64,000 nucleotides of DNA from Pelagibacteraceae bacterium (GCA_009693705.1 SHWS01000004.1:1-64000); one strand, 5' to 3'; counted from the stretch's first letter, positions 8,040 through 17,579 are shown. Numbers and translations: made by a program. The notes: a model not told the origin generated them from the letters alone.

Positions 8040-8906
8040 TTACTTTCTCAATCTTTTTATTAAACTAGAAGTATCCCAACGGTTGCCACCCATTGATTGT
8101 AATTCACCGTAAAACTTATCAACTATTTCAGTTATAGGTAAAATTGAACCATTATTTTTTGCTTCATCAATAGCAATTTTTAAATCTTTTCTCATCCAAT
8201 CAACTGCAAACCCGAATTCAAATTTATTATCAATCATGTTTTTGTATCTATTTTCCATCTGCCATGATTGGGCAGCTCCTTTTGATATAACTTCTATAAC
8301 ATCTTCCATTTTTAGACCGGCTTTAATTCCAAAGTTAATTCCCTCAGATAAACCTTGAACCAATCCAGCTATACAAATTTGATTTACCATTTTAGCAAGC
8401 TGTCCGTTACCAGCTGGACCAAGTAGCTTCATTTTTTTGCTATAACATTTAATGATATCTTTTGCTTTTTCGTAATTTTCTTGGTCTCCACCGATCATTA
8501 CGGTTAAAATTCCGTTTTCGGCACCCGCTTGACCACCTGAAACAGGAGCATCTAAAAATCCAAAACCATTTTTTTTTGAATGCTGATATATTTCTCGAGC
8601 TATAGTTGCTGAGGCAGTTGTGTTGTCGATGTAGATCGCGTCTTTTTTAATTTTTTTAAAAATTCCATTATTGCCAAAAGTTACTTCTCTAAGATCATTA
8701 TCGTTTCCAACACAAGTAAATATAAAATCAGCGCCCTCAGTAGCTTTTGCTGGAGTATCGGCTTTAGAACCTTTAAATTCACTAATCCATTTATCAGCTT
8801 TGATAGCCGTTCGGTTATAAACGGTTACATTATGTCCAGCTTTTGATATATAGCCTGCCATTGGATAACCCATGACACCTAAACCTATAAAGCATACACT
8901 GCTCAT
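8040..8906 (-). CDS. beta-hydroxyacid dehydrogenase (GarR / 3-hydroxyisobutyrate dehydrogenase family)
   Basis: This 288-residue NAD(P)-dependent oxidoreductase opens with a Rossmann motif (FIGLGVMGYPMAGYISK). The family substrate-site signature follows (FLDAPVSGGQAGAENGILTV), then the catalytic Lys region (NGQLAKMVNQICIAG). Tartronate semialdehyde and 3-hydroxyisobutyrate are the usual substrates; the sequence does not decide. It is adjacent to a PNPOx-like gene and divergent, with an 11-base gap, from an MFS transporter that could import its substrate. Confidence 0.9.
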   Translation of the reverse strand: MSSVCFIGLGVMGYPMAGYISKAGHNVTVYNRTAIKADKWISEFKGSKADTPAKATEGADFIFTCVGNDNDLREVTFGNNGIFKKIKKDAIYIDNTTASATIAREIYQHSKKNGFGFLDAPVSGGQAGAENGILTVMIGGDQENYEKAKDIIKCYSKKMKLLGPAGNGQLAKMVNQICIAGLVQGLSEGINFGIKAGLKMEDVIEVISKGAAQSWQMENRYKNMIDNKFEFGFAVDWMRKDLKIAIDEAKNNGSILPITEIVDKFYGELQSMGGNRWDTSSLIKRLRK

Positions 8907-8917
8907 ATTTTCTTTTT

Positions 8918-10129
8918 ATGATTTTTAAAAGTTTGAATTTTAAATTAATTTTATTTGGATTTATCTTTACATTTTTTTCAAGTTTTGGACAGAGTTTTTT
9001 TCTTGGATTATTTAATTCCAACATAAGAGATACTCTCTCTATTAGTCAGGGACAATTTGGTACAATTTATGCGTCTGCAACATTATTAAGTAGCTTTATT
9101 CTTATATGGATTGGAAAAAAAATTGATGATGTGAATATTTTAAAGTTTTCATTCTTTGTCATCATTTTGTTAGCAGCCTCAAGTTTTGTTTTTTCCAAAA
9201 TTTCTTCATTAATTTTTTTATTTTTTTCAATTTTCTTAATGAGACTTTCTGGTCAAGGATTAATGTCTCATACAGCCTCGACAACAATTTCAAGATATTT
9301 CGATAAAAGTCGAGGTAAAGCACTAAGTGCATCCTGGTTGGGATTATCTTTGGCAGAATTTACTTTACCACTGTTAATAGTTTTTTTATTAAATTTATTT
9401 GAATGGCGAAATATTTGGATTTCTATTTCAATTTTAATAATTTTGATTTTACCTTTAGCTTCTTTTTTTTTAGTTAAGGATATTAATTTTGAGTCTAGAG
9501 AAATTTCAAATAAAGAAAATTTAATTGAAAAAGAAATTAAACAGTGGCAAAGAATTGAAATTATTAAAGATTATAGGTTTTATATCATTTGCTTAAATAT
9601 GATAGCAATGCCGTGGATAGCAACTGGTACTTTTGTTTATCAGTCATTTATCTCCGCTTCAAAAGATTGGGGACCTTATATAATTGCTCAATCATTTATG
9701 TTCTATTCAGTATTTTCCGTTATTAGTTTATTTTTTTCAGGCTTTTTAGTAGACAAATTTAGTAGTAGAAAATTATTAATCTATACGAATGTTCCTTTAT
9801 TTTTTTCCACATTGGTACTTTTTTATTTTGATAACCCAATCTCATCATTTTTCTTCTTTGGCTTACTTGGTCTATCCAATGGTTTAGCGAATGTTCTAGG
9901 CTCTTCAACTTGGGCTGAAATATATGGTGTTAAATATATTGGATCAATAAAAGCTTTAACAACTTCATTGATGGTGTTTTCTACCGCCTTTGGTACAGCG
10001 CTTTTTGGTATTCTTATCGATAAAGGGTTAACTATTGAACAAGTTTCTATTATCTCAGGAGTCTATGTTTTAGGTACAATAGTATTATTATTTTTGATTA
10101 AGAATAAGCTAAATCCTCAATATTTATAA
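8918..10129 (+). CDS. major facilitator superfamily transporter
   Basis: This 403-residue inner-membrane protein has about 12 predicted spans. The loop 2-3 signature is degenerate (GKKIDDVNILK), and the central loop is long and charged (VKDINFESREISNKENLIEKE) between the two six-helix halves. It resembles monocarboxylate/oxalate-formate antiporter-like MFS proteins, but the substrate is unknown. It is divergent from the GarR-type dehydrogenase, and the two may form a uptake-and-oxidation pair; this is inferred from position only. Confidence 0.85.
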   Translation: MIFKSLNFKLILFGFIFTFFSSFGQSFFLGLFNSNIRDTLSISQGQFGTIYASATLLSSFILIWIGKKIDDVNILKFSFFVIILLAASSFVFSKISSLIFLFFSIFLMRLSGQGLMSHTASTTISRYFDKSRGKALSASWLGLSLAEFTLPLLIVFLLNLFEWRNIWISISILIILILPLASFFLVKDINFESREISNKENLIEKEIKQWQRIEIIKDYRFYIICLNMIAMPWIATGTFVYQSFISASKDWGPYIIAQSFMFYSVFSVISLFFSGFLVDKFSSRKLLIYTNVPLFFSTLVLFYFDNPISSFFFFGLLGLSNGLANVLGSSTWAEIYGVKYIGSIKALTTSLMVFSTAFGTALFGILIDKGLTIEQVSIISGVYVLGTIVLLFLIKNKLNPQYL

Positions 10130-10171
10130 ATTCTCCTTGATTTTTTAAACTTCGCTGTATAAATACTGCGC

Positions 10172-10675
10172 ATGGCAAGAGTAACCGTAGAAGACTGCAT
10201 CGATAAAGTAGAAAGTCCATATGAATTGGTATTGGTTGCTAAAGAAAGAGCGGCTCAACTAAACTCAGGCATCGAACCAAACTTAGACAGAGATAACGAT
10301 AAAAACACAGTTATTTCTCTAAGAGAAATTGCAGAAGAAAAAATTAAAGTATCTGATTTAAGAGAAAATGCAATTTACAAACTTAGAAAACATGTTGAAC
10401 AAATAGACGATGGTTCACTGGATGACGAAGAAGTGGGTGATGATTTTGAAAGCATGTACAAAGGTGAAATTTCAAAAAGCGGAACACCAATTTTACCATC
10501 AAAAAGGGCTAGAAAAACTCCAGAAAAATTTCAGATATTTAAAAATGATGTAGCTGAATTATCAAAAAAAGCTGAACCAGAAATTGATATTCAGGGCAGT
10601 GAAGAAACTATCAGTGAAGATGGTGAAGTTTCTTTAGATAAAATAGCAGAAAAAGAAATTAATTCAGAAGATTAA
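10172..10675 (+). CDS. rpoZ: DNA-directed RNA polymerase omega subunit with a long C-terminal extension
   Basis: The first 75 or so residues are canonical alphaproteobacterial omega (MARVTVEDCIDKVESPYELV, then LVAKERAAQL and NDKNTVISLREIAE). Omega stabilises beta' during RNA polymerase assembly. At 167 residues it is longer than most omega subunits. The tail beyond residue 80 is strongly acidic, with a short basic, proline-containing insert (PILPSKRARKTPEKFQI), and is probably disordered. The gene is single, with a small possible leader frame following. Confidence 0.93.
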   Translation: MARVTVEDCIDKVESPYELVLVAKERAAQLNSGIEPNLDRDNDKNTVISLREIAEEKIKVSDLRENAIYKLRKHVEQIDDGSLDDEEVGDDFESMYKGEISKSGTPILPSKRARKTPEKFQIFKNDVAELSKKAEPEIDIQGSEETISEDGEVSLDKIAEKEINSED

Positions 10676-10689
10676 TTAATTCTGATTTA

Positions 10690-10791
10690 ATGTTTCAGAA
10701 TAAATCTATTCAAGAAACAACTTTATCAATAAAGTCAAAAAAAATTTTTAACTTTTTAAAAATAAAACTAACTTTTTTAATTAAATTATGA
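10690..10791 (+). CDS. possible 33-residue leader peptide overlapping the DMT transporter start
   Basis: An ATG at 10690 opens a short frame (MFQNKSIQETTLSIKSKK, then FNFLKIK and a hydrophobic end) that stops with TGA at 10789-10791. The stop forms an ATGA overlap with the transporter start at 10788. The overlap is the form used in translational coupling. The product is basic and amphipathic and I recognise no family. No good Shine-Dalgarno sequence is visible, and chance is a real possibility in such AT-rich sequence. Confidence 0.22.
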   Translation: MFQNKSIQETTLSIKSKKIFNFLKIKLTFLIKL

Positions 10792-11690
10792 GACACCCTC
10801 ATTATTTTAAAATTGCCATAGCATTAACTATTTCTGCAGGAGTGTGGGGTATTTATTGGTTACCTCAAAGAATATTCGAGGATGGAGGTTTAACAGGGGG
10901 CTGGGGCTCAGTAGCTCAAATGTTAATTGCAATTATATTTTTATTACCAATTACCGTTTGGAGATTGATTAAAGGCAAAAGTAGCGGTCTAGAATTACCA
11001 CTTACTGGTTTATTACTTGGGGGCGGTTTTATTCTTTATGCGCTCAGTTTTCTTTTAACCGATGTGGTTCGGGCATTAATATTATTTTATATGTCGCCTG
11101 TTTGGACAACTATCTTTGAGATCTTATTTTTAAAAAAAAAACCTGGGTGGCAAAGAGTAATTAGCTTAGCTTTAGCAATTGGAGGTTTGTGGGTTGTTTT
11201 TAGTGAAAATAAAATTATACCATTGCCTCAAAACTCGGGAGATTGGATTGCCTTTGCGGGAGGTGCTATATTTGCAGCAGGGATGATCCGACTTGAAGTT
11301 ATTAAAACAGAAGGTATTTTTCCGTTGGTCATGTCATTTTTTTTCTACGGGGCTTTGTTTAATATTGTTATAGGATTTTTGCTGTCAGATCATTTAGGCC
11401 CAATTCCATCAATTAATTCGTTTATTTCTATGTCAATTTTATTAATTCTTTTTGGTCTATTTTTTTATATTCCAACAATAATAATAATACTTTGGGCTCC
11501 GACACAAATAGGTGCAGGAATATGTTCTATTCTTTTTCTTAGCGAAGTACTGGTTGGTGCAGTCACGTCTAGCATTCTTACAGACGAGCCATTTGGTTGG
11601 CGTCAAATCGTAGGGAGTTCTCTAATTATTACTGGAGGTATTCTTGCGGTAGTCCTTTCACCTAAAGAAAATATAAGTTTAAATAAATAA
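10788..11690 (+). CDS. DMT-superfamily (EamA) transporter
   Basis: This 300-residue membrane protein has two EamA repeats of about five spans each. The first starts at GVWGIYWLPQRIFEDGG and the second near DWIAFAGGAIFAAGMIRLE. The family exports or imports small metabolites; the substrate is unknown. The loop GGLTGGWGSVAQMLIA between the first two spans is glycine-rich. It stands between rpoZ and dusA on the same strand; four other DMT or MFS genes in this window show a general wealth of small-molecule permeases. Confidence 0.85.
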   Translation: MRHPHYFKIAIALTISAGVWGIYWLPQRIFEDGGLTGGWGSVAQMLIAIIFLLPITVWRLIKGKSSGLELPLTGLLLGGGFILYALSFLLTDVVRALILFYMSPVWTTIFEILFLKKKPGWQRVISLALAIGGLWVVFSENKIIPLPQNSGDWIAFAGGAIFAAGMIRLEVIKTEGIFPLVMSFFFYGALFNIVIGFLLSDHLGPIPSINSFISMSILLILFGLFFYIPTIIIILWAPTQIGAGICSILFLSEVLVGAVTSSILTDEPFGWRQIVGSSLIITGGILAVVLSPKENISLNK

Positions 11691-11710
11691 ATTTTTATAA
11701 CAATAACTAA

Positions 11711-12706
11711 ATGCAAAAAATTAATAGAAAAGTATCAGTAGCGCCTATGATGGATTGTACAGATAGGCACGATCGCTACTTTTTGAGATTGATGAGTAAA
11801 AACGTCATGCTTTATTCGGAAATGGTTGCAACTAAATCTGCAATTCATGGAGATAGAAAAAAGATACTTTCTTTTAGCCCTGAGGAAAAACCACTAGCTC
11901 TCCAAGTTGGAGGATCTAATAAATTAGAGTTAGCAGAAGTCTCTAAAATAGCTGAAGATTTGGGATACGATGAAATTAATATTAATCTTGGATGTCCAAG
12001 TAAAAAAGTTCAAAAGAATATGTTTGGTGCTTGCTTAATGAAAGAACCTAACCTTGTTGCTGAATGTATTAATGCAATGGTTAATTCTTGCAATATACCT
12101 GTTACCGCTAAAACCAGAATAGGTTTTGATAATACTGAAGATTTTGAATATTTAAATAGTTTTATTCATAAAATGAATGGTGCGGGATGTAAAACTTTTA
12201 TTTTACACGCAAGGAAAGCAATTCTAACTGGTCTTTCACCAAAGCAAAATCTAAATATTCCAAAATTAAATTATAATATGGTTTACAAAATAAAGGAGCA
12301 AAATCCTGATTTAGAAATTATTATTAATGGTGGAATTTCTAAGATTGATGAAATAAATAATCACTTAAATTTTTGCGATGGAGTTATGATTGGTAGATCA
12401 ATTTATCAAAATCCATATTCATTAGTAGAAATTGAAAAAGAGATTTTTGGTACCAAAGAAAATCCAACACGAGAAGAAGTTGCTGCAAAACTTCTAGAGT
12501 ATTTAGAAAAAGAAGTGAAGCTAGGTACCAAAGTTAATCATATCATGAGACATACAGTTGGTTTATATCATGGCCAGGTAGGTTCAAAAGATTGGAAGAG
12601 ATACTTAAGCGATAATATGATGGCAAGAGATTCAGACTTTCAAAAAGCAAAACACATAATGACCATTGTCCAAAATAACGAAAAAGCTAACTTAGCTAGT
12701 GCTTAA
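11711..12706 (+). CDS. dusA: tRNA-dihydrouridine synthase A
   Basis: This 331-residue FMN enzyme reduces uridine to dihydrouridine in the tRNA D-loop. The N-terminus (KVSVAPMMDCTDRHDRYFLR) is the DusA flavin-barrel opening. NINLGCPSKKVQKNMFGACLM contains the catalytic Cys at residue 108, and the DusA-specific FGACLM sequence distinguishes it from DusB and DusC. The TAATGG junction at 12704-12708 overlaps the following TSUP gene by one base, so both are translated from one message. Confidence 0.95.
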   Translation: MQKINRKVSVAPMMDCTDRHDRYFLRLMSKNVMLYSEMVATKSAIHGDRKKILSFSPEEKPLALQVGGSNKLELAEVSKIAEDLGYDEININLGCPSKKVQKNMFGACLMKEPNLVAECINAMVNSCNIPVTAKTRIGFDNTEDFEYLNSFIHKMNGAGCKTFILHARKAILTGLSPKQNLNIPKLNYNMVYKIKEQNPDLEIIINGGISKIDEINNHLNFCDGVMIGRSIYQNPYSLVEIEKEIFGTKENPTREEVAAKLLEYLEKEVKLGTKVNHIMRHTVGLYHGQVGSKDWKRYLSDNMMARDSDFQKAKHIMTIVQNNEKANLASA

Positions 12707-13542
12707 TGGACATTCTAAATTCTAATGAAATAATTAATTTATTATTAGTTTTAGTTTTATCCGCGTCTGTAGCTGGTTTTATGGCTGGGTTGCTAGGTGT
12801 TGGGGGCGGAATTATTATGGTGCCAGCACTGTATTATGCATTTACCGTTTTAGGTTTTGATATTGCAACTAGAATGCACTTATCGGTTGGAACATCTTTA
12901 GCTATTATTATTCCAACCTCTATTATCTCAACCAAAACTCACATGGAACACGATGCGGTTGATATTAAAATGGTCAAGCAATTTGGAGTTTTTATTCTTA
13001 TCGGCGTTATCGCTGGAGGCTTTTTAGCAGTAAATTTAAAAACTTCAGAATTAGTTTTATTTTTTTCAATATTTGCTTTTTTGGTCGGGATGTTTTTTAT
13101 TTTTTTAAGAGAAAAAATTGTTGAAAATCCAAAAAAAATATCAGACTTAGTTAAAAAAATCTCAGGAATTATAATTGGTTTTATCTCTATTCCCTTAGGA
13201 ATTGGGGGTGGTTCTTTAATGGTGCCTTTGATGAGAGCTTTTGGATATGATATTAGAAAATCGATTGGTACCGCTGCTGCGATTGGTTTTTTGATTGCAG
13301 TTTCTGGTACTATTACGATGATAGCCGGAGGCAAAATTATTGATAATATCAATAACCCATTTAGCTTGGGTTATATTAATTTATTAGGCTTTATCGTCTT
13401 TGTTCCTGTGACTGTGCTTATGGCAAGACTTGGCGCCAAAGCTGTTTATAAAATTAATAAAAGTTTATTAAGTAAAATATTTGGATTATTTTTAATTATT
13501 GTTTCAATAAGATCTTTTGTTGAGTATTTATCTCTAAATTAA
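12706..13542 (+). CDS. TSUP-family (TauE/SafE) permease
   Basis: This 278-residue inner-membrane protein has about eight spans. It shows the two-repeat architecture of the sulfite-exporter/TauE family, with each half carrying a GxGGG-type motif (LLGVGGGIIMVPALYY and PLGIGGGSLMVPLMRAFG). Members export sulfite, sulfoacetate or other organic anions. It is coupled to dusA by a one-base overlap and is separate from the sulfonate block at 38-48 kb, so its substrate is not implied by its neighbours. Confidence 0.88.
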   Translation: MDILNSNEIINLLLVLVLSASVAGFMAGLLGVGGGIIMVPALYYAFTVLGFDIATRMHLSVGTSLAIIIPTSIISTKTHMEHDAVDIKMVKQFGVFILIGVIAGGFLAVNLKTSELVLFFSIFAFLVGMFFIFLREKIVENPKKISDLVKKISGIIIGFISIPLGIGGGSLMVPLMRAFGYDIRKSIGTAAAIGFLIAVSGTITMIAGGKIIDNINNPFSLGYINLLGFIVFVPVTVLMARLGAKAVYKINKSLLSKIFGLFLIIVSIRSFVEYLSLN

Positions 13543-13598
13543 AATAATGATTTTAAATTTTTTCTCAAAAATATTTGTAATTTAACCTATGTAAACAA

Positions 13599-13994
13599 TT
13601 GAATAAAATAAATAAAAATTTCTTAAAATCATCTCATTATGTTGGGGATTTGAAGCTGTGTAAAGTAAGACTTATTGATAATGAAAAATTTCCTTGGATA
13701 ATATTAATTCCTAAAAGAAAAGGGGTTACCGATATCACTAACTTAAACTCAAAAGATCAAGCACTGTTAATGAAAGAAATAGTTCATGGGAGCAAAATAA
13801 TGAAAAAAGTTTTTAAAACAACAAAGCTAAATGTTGAAAAAATAGGTAATATTGTCCCGCAATTGCATATTCATATTATTGCAAGATATCAAAATGATTA
13901 TACCTGGCCACTTTCAGTATGGGTTAAAAAGGGCAAAAATTATCCAAAGGATAAATTAAATTTAGTACTAAATAAATTACAGAAAGTTTTTTAA
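13599..13994 (+). CDS. HIT-family hydrolase
   Basis: This 131-residue nucleotide-binding protein starts with TTG at 13599; no ATG lies upstream in frame before a stop. The histidine-triad region is PQLHIHIIARY, with Gln at the first triad position, so the motif reads Q-x-H-x-H-x-x; this is the usual pattern in a proteobacterial HIT subgroup. The second H is the expected nucleophile. Nucleoside phosphoramidates and related compounds are the family's substrates. Confidence 0.85.
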   Translation: MNKINKNFLKSSHYVGDLKLCKVRLIDNEKFPWIILIPKRKGVTDITNLNSKDQALLMKEIVHGSKIMKKVFKTTKLNVEKIGNIVPQLHIHIIARYQNDYTWPLSVWVKKGKNYPKDKLNLVLNKLQKVF

Positions 13995-13998
13995 AGCA

Positions 13999-14028
13999 GA
14001 GGTGGTTTCAGTCTCCCTACACCACCTC
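13999..14028. terminator. hairpin between convergent HIT and SDR genes
   Basis: GAGGTGGT (13999-14006) pairs with ACCACCTC (14021-14028) across a 14-base loop. It sits five bases past the HIT stop codon and in the gap between convergent genes, so it may end transcription in both directions. Neither side has a good T-run, which weakens the intrinsic-terminator reading. It is one of the few GC-rich inverted repeats in the window. Confidence 0.6.
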
Positions 14029-14203
14029 ATGTATAATATTTAAATGATTCGCAGGTATTTTTAAAACACTTAATAGTAGAAACTTTGATTTGTTATTTTT
14101 AGTTATTAAAATAATAATGAGAAATATAGTTGTTAGGCGTTTACTTAAGAATAATAAAAAACTGTTTTTAATCTTCGCTAAATAGTTGCTTAAAATATTA
14201 AAA

Positions 14204-14961
14204 TTAAGGCTTAGAAGTAATGCCACCATCAACAATAATTTCTGTGCCAGTTATGTAATTTGTTTGATCACTCAATAAAAACATCGATGTATTTGCAATA
14301 TCTTCTGGTTTTCCAACTCTTTGAAGAGGTATAAATTTTTCTAAATTTTTCTTCGCTAAAGGATTTTTTTTCCATCTTTTTTGCATACCAGTATCAATTG
14401 GTTCAGGTAATATAATATTTGATCTAATATTTTTTGAAGCAAATTGAATTGCTAGAGATTTTGATAACCTAATCATAGCAGCTTTTGATGAACCATATGC
14501 ATCTTGTGGTTTATCGTCACCCGATAAAGCATCTATTGAAGAAATATGAACCATCGAACCAAAACTATTTTTAATCATTTTTGGAATTACAATTTTCGAC
14601 AGATACATCATCGATTTAAGGTTTATTGCAAAAACTTGATCCCATATTTTAGGCTCAATATCTACTGAAGATACGTCCATATTAAACCATAATACTCCAG
14701 TGGTATTAACTAAATAATCAATTTTTTTATTTTTTTTATAAAATGCCTCAATTATTGACTTTAACTTGGTGTAATTATAGTAGTGTCTACTTTTTGAAAT
14801 GAACAATTTATATTATTAATTAAAAAATCTTTCGAAGGGCTTCGAAGATCTAACATTAAAACTTGGATATTGTTTTGAGAAAGCTTAGATGAGATTTCTA
14901 AGCCCATCCCGCCAGCAGCACCAGTAACAATTGCAGATTTACCATTAAAAGTAAGTTTTAT
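14204..14961 (-). pseudogene. short-chain dehydrogenase/reductase, broken by a frameshift and a lost start codon
   Basis: Two overlapping frames together make one SDR. The first carries the cofactor motif (SAIVTGAAGGMGLEISSKL). The second carries the NTTG-type strand, the catalytic Ser-Tyr-Lys region (SSIDALSGDDKPQDAYGSSK) and the C-terminal YITGTEIIVDGG. The reading frame changes at about 14776-14779. The natural start, one base after the ALDH stop, is ATA (14959-14961) instead of ATG; the only in-frame ATG is at 15012, inside the ALDH gene. Two lesions in one gene favour decay over a sequencing error. It was probably part of the ALDH/Fe-ADH pathway. Confidence 0.8.
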
Positions 14962-14962
14962 A

Positions 14963-16339
14963 TTATTGTTGCTTTCTAAGATGAAAACTTTTTGGAGCCG
15001 TAAGGGTTTCATAAGCCATTTCAGACAAAGAACATCCTTTTCCAGTCTCCTTAACTCCAGTCCAAGCTAATGCTGGATCAAGATAATCGCAACGGTTCAT
15101 AAAAAAAGTTCCTGTTTGAACTTGATCGCCAACTTTTTTAGCAATTTCAATATCATTGGTCCAAATCGAAGCAGTTAAGCCATAAGGACTATCATTCATT
15201 AATTTTATCGCCTCATGCTCGTCTTTGACCTTCATAATCCCAACACAAGGTCCAAAAGTTTCCTCCATCATAAAATCCATATCATGATTTACATTAGTTA
15301 AAACTTGCGGTACTAAATAATTTTTATGTTGTTTTGGAAAACTAAATTTATTTTCATCAATCATTTTTTTCGCACCTTTTTTTACTGCAGCATCCATTTG
15401 GTTTTGAATAAATTCAGCCGCTGATATTTTTACTACAGGGCCAAGGTTAGTTTCTGTATCTAAGGGGTTACCCAGTTTATAATTATACGTATTGGCTATA
15501 AATAGTTCTAAAAAATTATTATAAATTTTTTCATCAACGTATATTCTTTCAACTCCACAACAAGATTGTCCAGAATTATAAAAAGAACCATCGACTAAAT
15601 TTGCAACAGTTTTTTCTAAATCGCAATCGTATCTTGCGTAAGCTGGATCTTTGCCACCTAATTCTAGGGTTGCATTGATGAATTTGGTATGCGTTGCTTT
15701 TTGTACTTCGTAGCCCGCTTTAACGGAACCAGTAAAAGAGATAAAATTAATTCTTTTATCTGAGACTATTTTTAAACTATCTTGATGAGTGAGGTGTAGA
15801 TAATTAAACACATCTTTAGGCAGAGTATTTTTAGCAGACTGATATAATTGTTCAGCGCATAAAGGAGTTTGTGCTGAGTGTTTTAAAATTACTGAGTTTC
15901 CGGCAGCTAGAGCTGGAATAAGAGAATTTACTGCTGTTAAAAGAGGGTAATTCCAAGGTGCAATAATAAAAACTAATCCTAAGGGTCGTCTTTTTATATA
16001 ATTAGTAAAATTGCTATCTTTTGAGACATTAATTTCAGCTAATTTTTTTTCAGCTATTGCTAGCATGTAGTCTGCACGTTCTTTAAAACCTCTAAGTTCT
16101 CCAGCAGCTTGTGAAATCGGCCGACCGATTTGTCGGGTGAGTTCTTCTATGATAATTTTATCACGTTTTAAAAAATCACTGACAAAATTTGAAATTAAAA
16201 CAACTCTTTCTTTAACACTTAAACTAGCCCACGCTTTTTGGGCTTTTATTGAGTTGTTTAGAGTATCTTCAATTTTAGCTGTGTCATACTCTCTTTCAAT
16301 ATAAACGGTGTTATCAACCGGTGTAATAGTTTTAAACAT
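14963..16339 (-). CDS. aldehyde dehydrogenase (NAD(P)+-dependent, ALDH superfamily)
   Basis: This 458-residue cytoplasmic enzyme oxidises an aldehyde to its acid. The motifs in order are IIAPWNYPLLTAVNSLIPAL, FTGSVKAGYEVQKA (cofactor loop), LELGGKDPAYA (general-base Glu) and SGQSCCGVERIYV (nucleophile Cys). The start at MFKTITPVDNTVYIE (16339) is chosen over an upstream ATG at 16417 because the extra 26 residues are low-complexity and would overlap the divergent Fe-ADH start at 16412. The decayed SDR follows; the substrate is unknown. Confidence 0.92.
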   Translation of the reverse strand: MFKTITPVDNTVYIEREYDTAKIEDTLNNSIKAQKAWASLSVKERVVLISNFVSDFLKRDKIIIEELTRQIGRPISQAAGELRGFKERADYMLAIAEKKLAEINVSKDSNFTNYIKRRPLGLVFIIAPWNYPLLTAVNSLIPALAAGNSVILKHSAQTPLCAEQLYQSAKNTLPKDVFNYLHLTHQDSLKIVSDKRINFISFTGSVKAGYEVQKATHTKFINATLELGGKDPAYARYDCDLEKTVANLVDGSFYNSGQSCCGVERIYVDEKIYNNFLELFIANTYNYKLGNPLDTETNLGPVVKISAAEFIQNQMDAAVKKGAKKMIDENKFSFPKQHKNYLVPQVLTNVNHDMDFMMEETFGPCVGIMKVKDEHEAIKLMNDSPYGLTASIWTNDIEIAKKVGDQVQTGTFFMNRCDYLDPALAWTGVKETGKGCSLSEMAYETLTAPKSFHLRKQQ

Positions 16340-16411
16340 AAAAATTTTTATTAAATTTAATTGATAAATTGATATATTATAATAATTTTTATACAAACCC
16401 AAAATTATAAT

Positions 16412-17575
16412 ATGCAAAAATATAATTGGAATTATCCAACCACAATTTGGGCTGGTGAAAATCGAATTAACGATTTAAGTTTAGCTTGTAAAAAATTAAA
16501 TATTAAAAAACCATTACTCGTAACAGACAGTGGTTTAGCAAAAACTAAAATTATTTTAAATAGTTTGCAGAGCTTAAAAAGTGATAATATTCCTGTTGAA
16601 ATTTATTCTAATGTTGTCGGCAATCCCACTGGCACCAATGTCAACGAAGGTGTTGAATTTTATAAAAAAAATAAATGTGACGGTGTAATAGCTTTAGGTG
16701 GTGGCAGTGGTTTAGATGTCGGTAAAGCAATTGCTTTTATGTCAGGACAATCATTGCCGATATGGGATTTTGAAGATGTTGGCGATAATTGGACTAAAGC
16801 TAATTCAGATAAAATTGCACCAATTATTGCAGTACCAACAACAGCAGGAACTGGTTCAGAAGCTGGAAGAGCTTCGGTTATTTTAAATGAAGCAACAGGT
16901 GTTAAGAATATTATTTTCCATCCAAAATTTTTACCATCAGTAGTAATCCTTGATCCAATTCTCACAATTAGTCTACCAGCTAACATTACCGCTGCAACAG
17001 GGATGGATGCTCTTGCACATAACTTAGAAGCTTATTGCGCCCCAGGATTTCATCCGATGGCTGATGGTATTGCTTTAGAAGGAATGCGATTAATAAATCA
17101 ATGGTTACTGATAGTGTTTAAAAATGGATCTAATATTGAAGCAAGAATGAATATGTTAACCGCTGCAAGTATGGGCGCAACTGCATTTCAAAAAGGACTT
17201 GGCGCCATTCATTCTCTAAGTCACCCAGTAAATGCCGTAAATAATATTCATCATGGATTATCGAATGCTATATTTATGCCTTACGTTTTAACTTTTAATA
17301 AAGATGTAATTGAGCAAAAAATTATAAAAATCTGCCATTATCTAGAATTGAAAGATCGTTCATTTAATGGCTTTATCAATTGGGTTTTAGATTTAAGAAA
17401 ACAACTGGAAATGCCTCATAAATTATCTGAAGTAATAATGGAAAAAGATTTTGATATAAATCGATTATCAAAAATGGCACTTGAAGACCCATCAACCGGT
17501 GGCAACCCAAAGAAATTAGTTTTAGCAGACATGAAAACTATGTACGAACATAGTATGTCAGGAACTTTATTCTAA
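16412..17575 (+). CDS. iron-containing (group III) alcohol dehydrogenase
   Basis: This 387-residue enzyme has the NAD-binding GGGSGLDVGKAIAFM and TTAGTGSEAGRASVI segments. The metal-site residues are visible as Asp and His in MDALAHNLEAYCAPGFHP and in HSLSHPVNAVNNIHHG. It likely reduces aldehydes or oxidises an alcohol. It is divergent from the ALDH gene (72-base shared promoter region with TATAAT-like sites on both strands) and is followed by an amidotransferase-like gene, so the alcohol-to-acid chemistry may be coordinated. Confidence 0.92.
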   Translation: MQKYNWNYPTTIWAGENRINDLSLACKKLNIKKPLLVTDSGLAKTKIILNSLQSLKSDNIPVEIYSNVVGNPTGTNVNEGVEFYKKNKCDGVIALGGGSGLDVGKAIAFMSGQSLPIWDFEDVGDNWTKANSDKIAPIIAVPTTAGTGSEAGRASVILNEATGVKNIIFHPKFLPSVVILDPILTISLPANITAATGMDALAHNLEAYCAPGFHPMADGIALEGMRLINQWLLIVFKNGSNIEARMNMLTAASMGATAFQKGLGAIHSLSHPVNAVNNIHHGLSNAIFMPYVLTFNKDVIEQKIIKICHYLELKDRSFNGFINWVLDLRKQLEMPHKLSEVIMEKDFDINRLSKMALEDPSTGGNPKKLVLADMKTMYEHSMSGTLF

Positions 17576-17579
17576 AAAA

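Noticed and set aside
12939-13352. 137-codon open frame on the minus strand inside the TSUP gene
   Set aside because: It is the antisense shadow of the TSUP gene, rich in Pro/Ile/Lys from reversed codons, with no family signature.
16660-16986. 108-codon minus-strand frame inside the Fe-ADH gene
   Set aside because: The sense frame carries the full Fe-ADH motifs; the antisense sequence shows no protein-like pattern.
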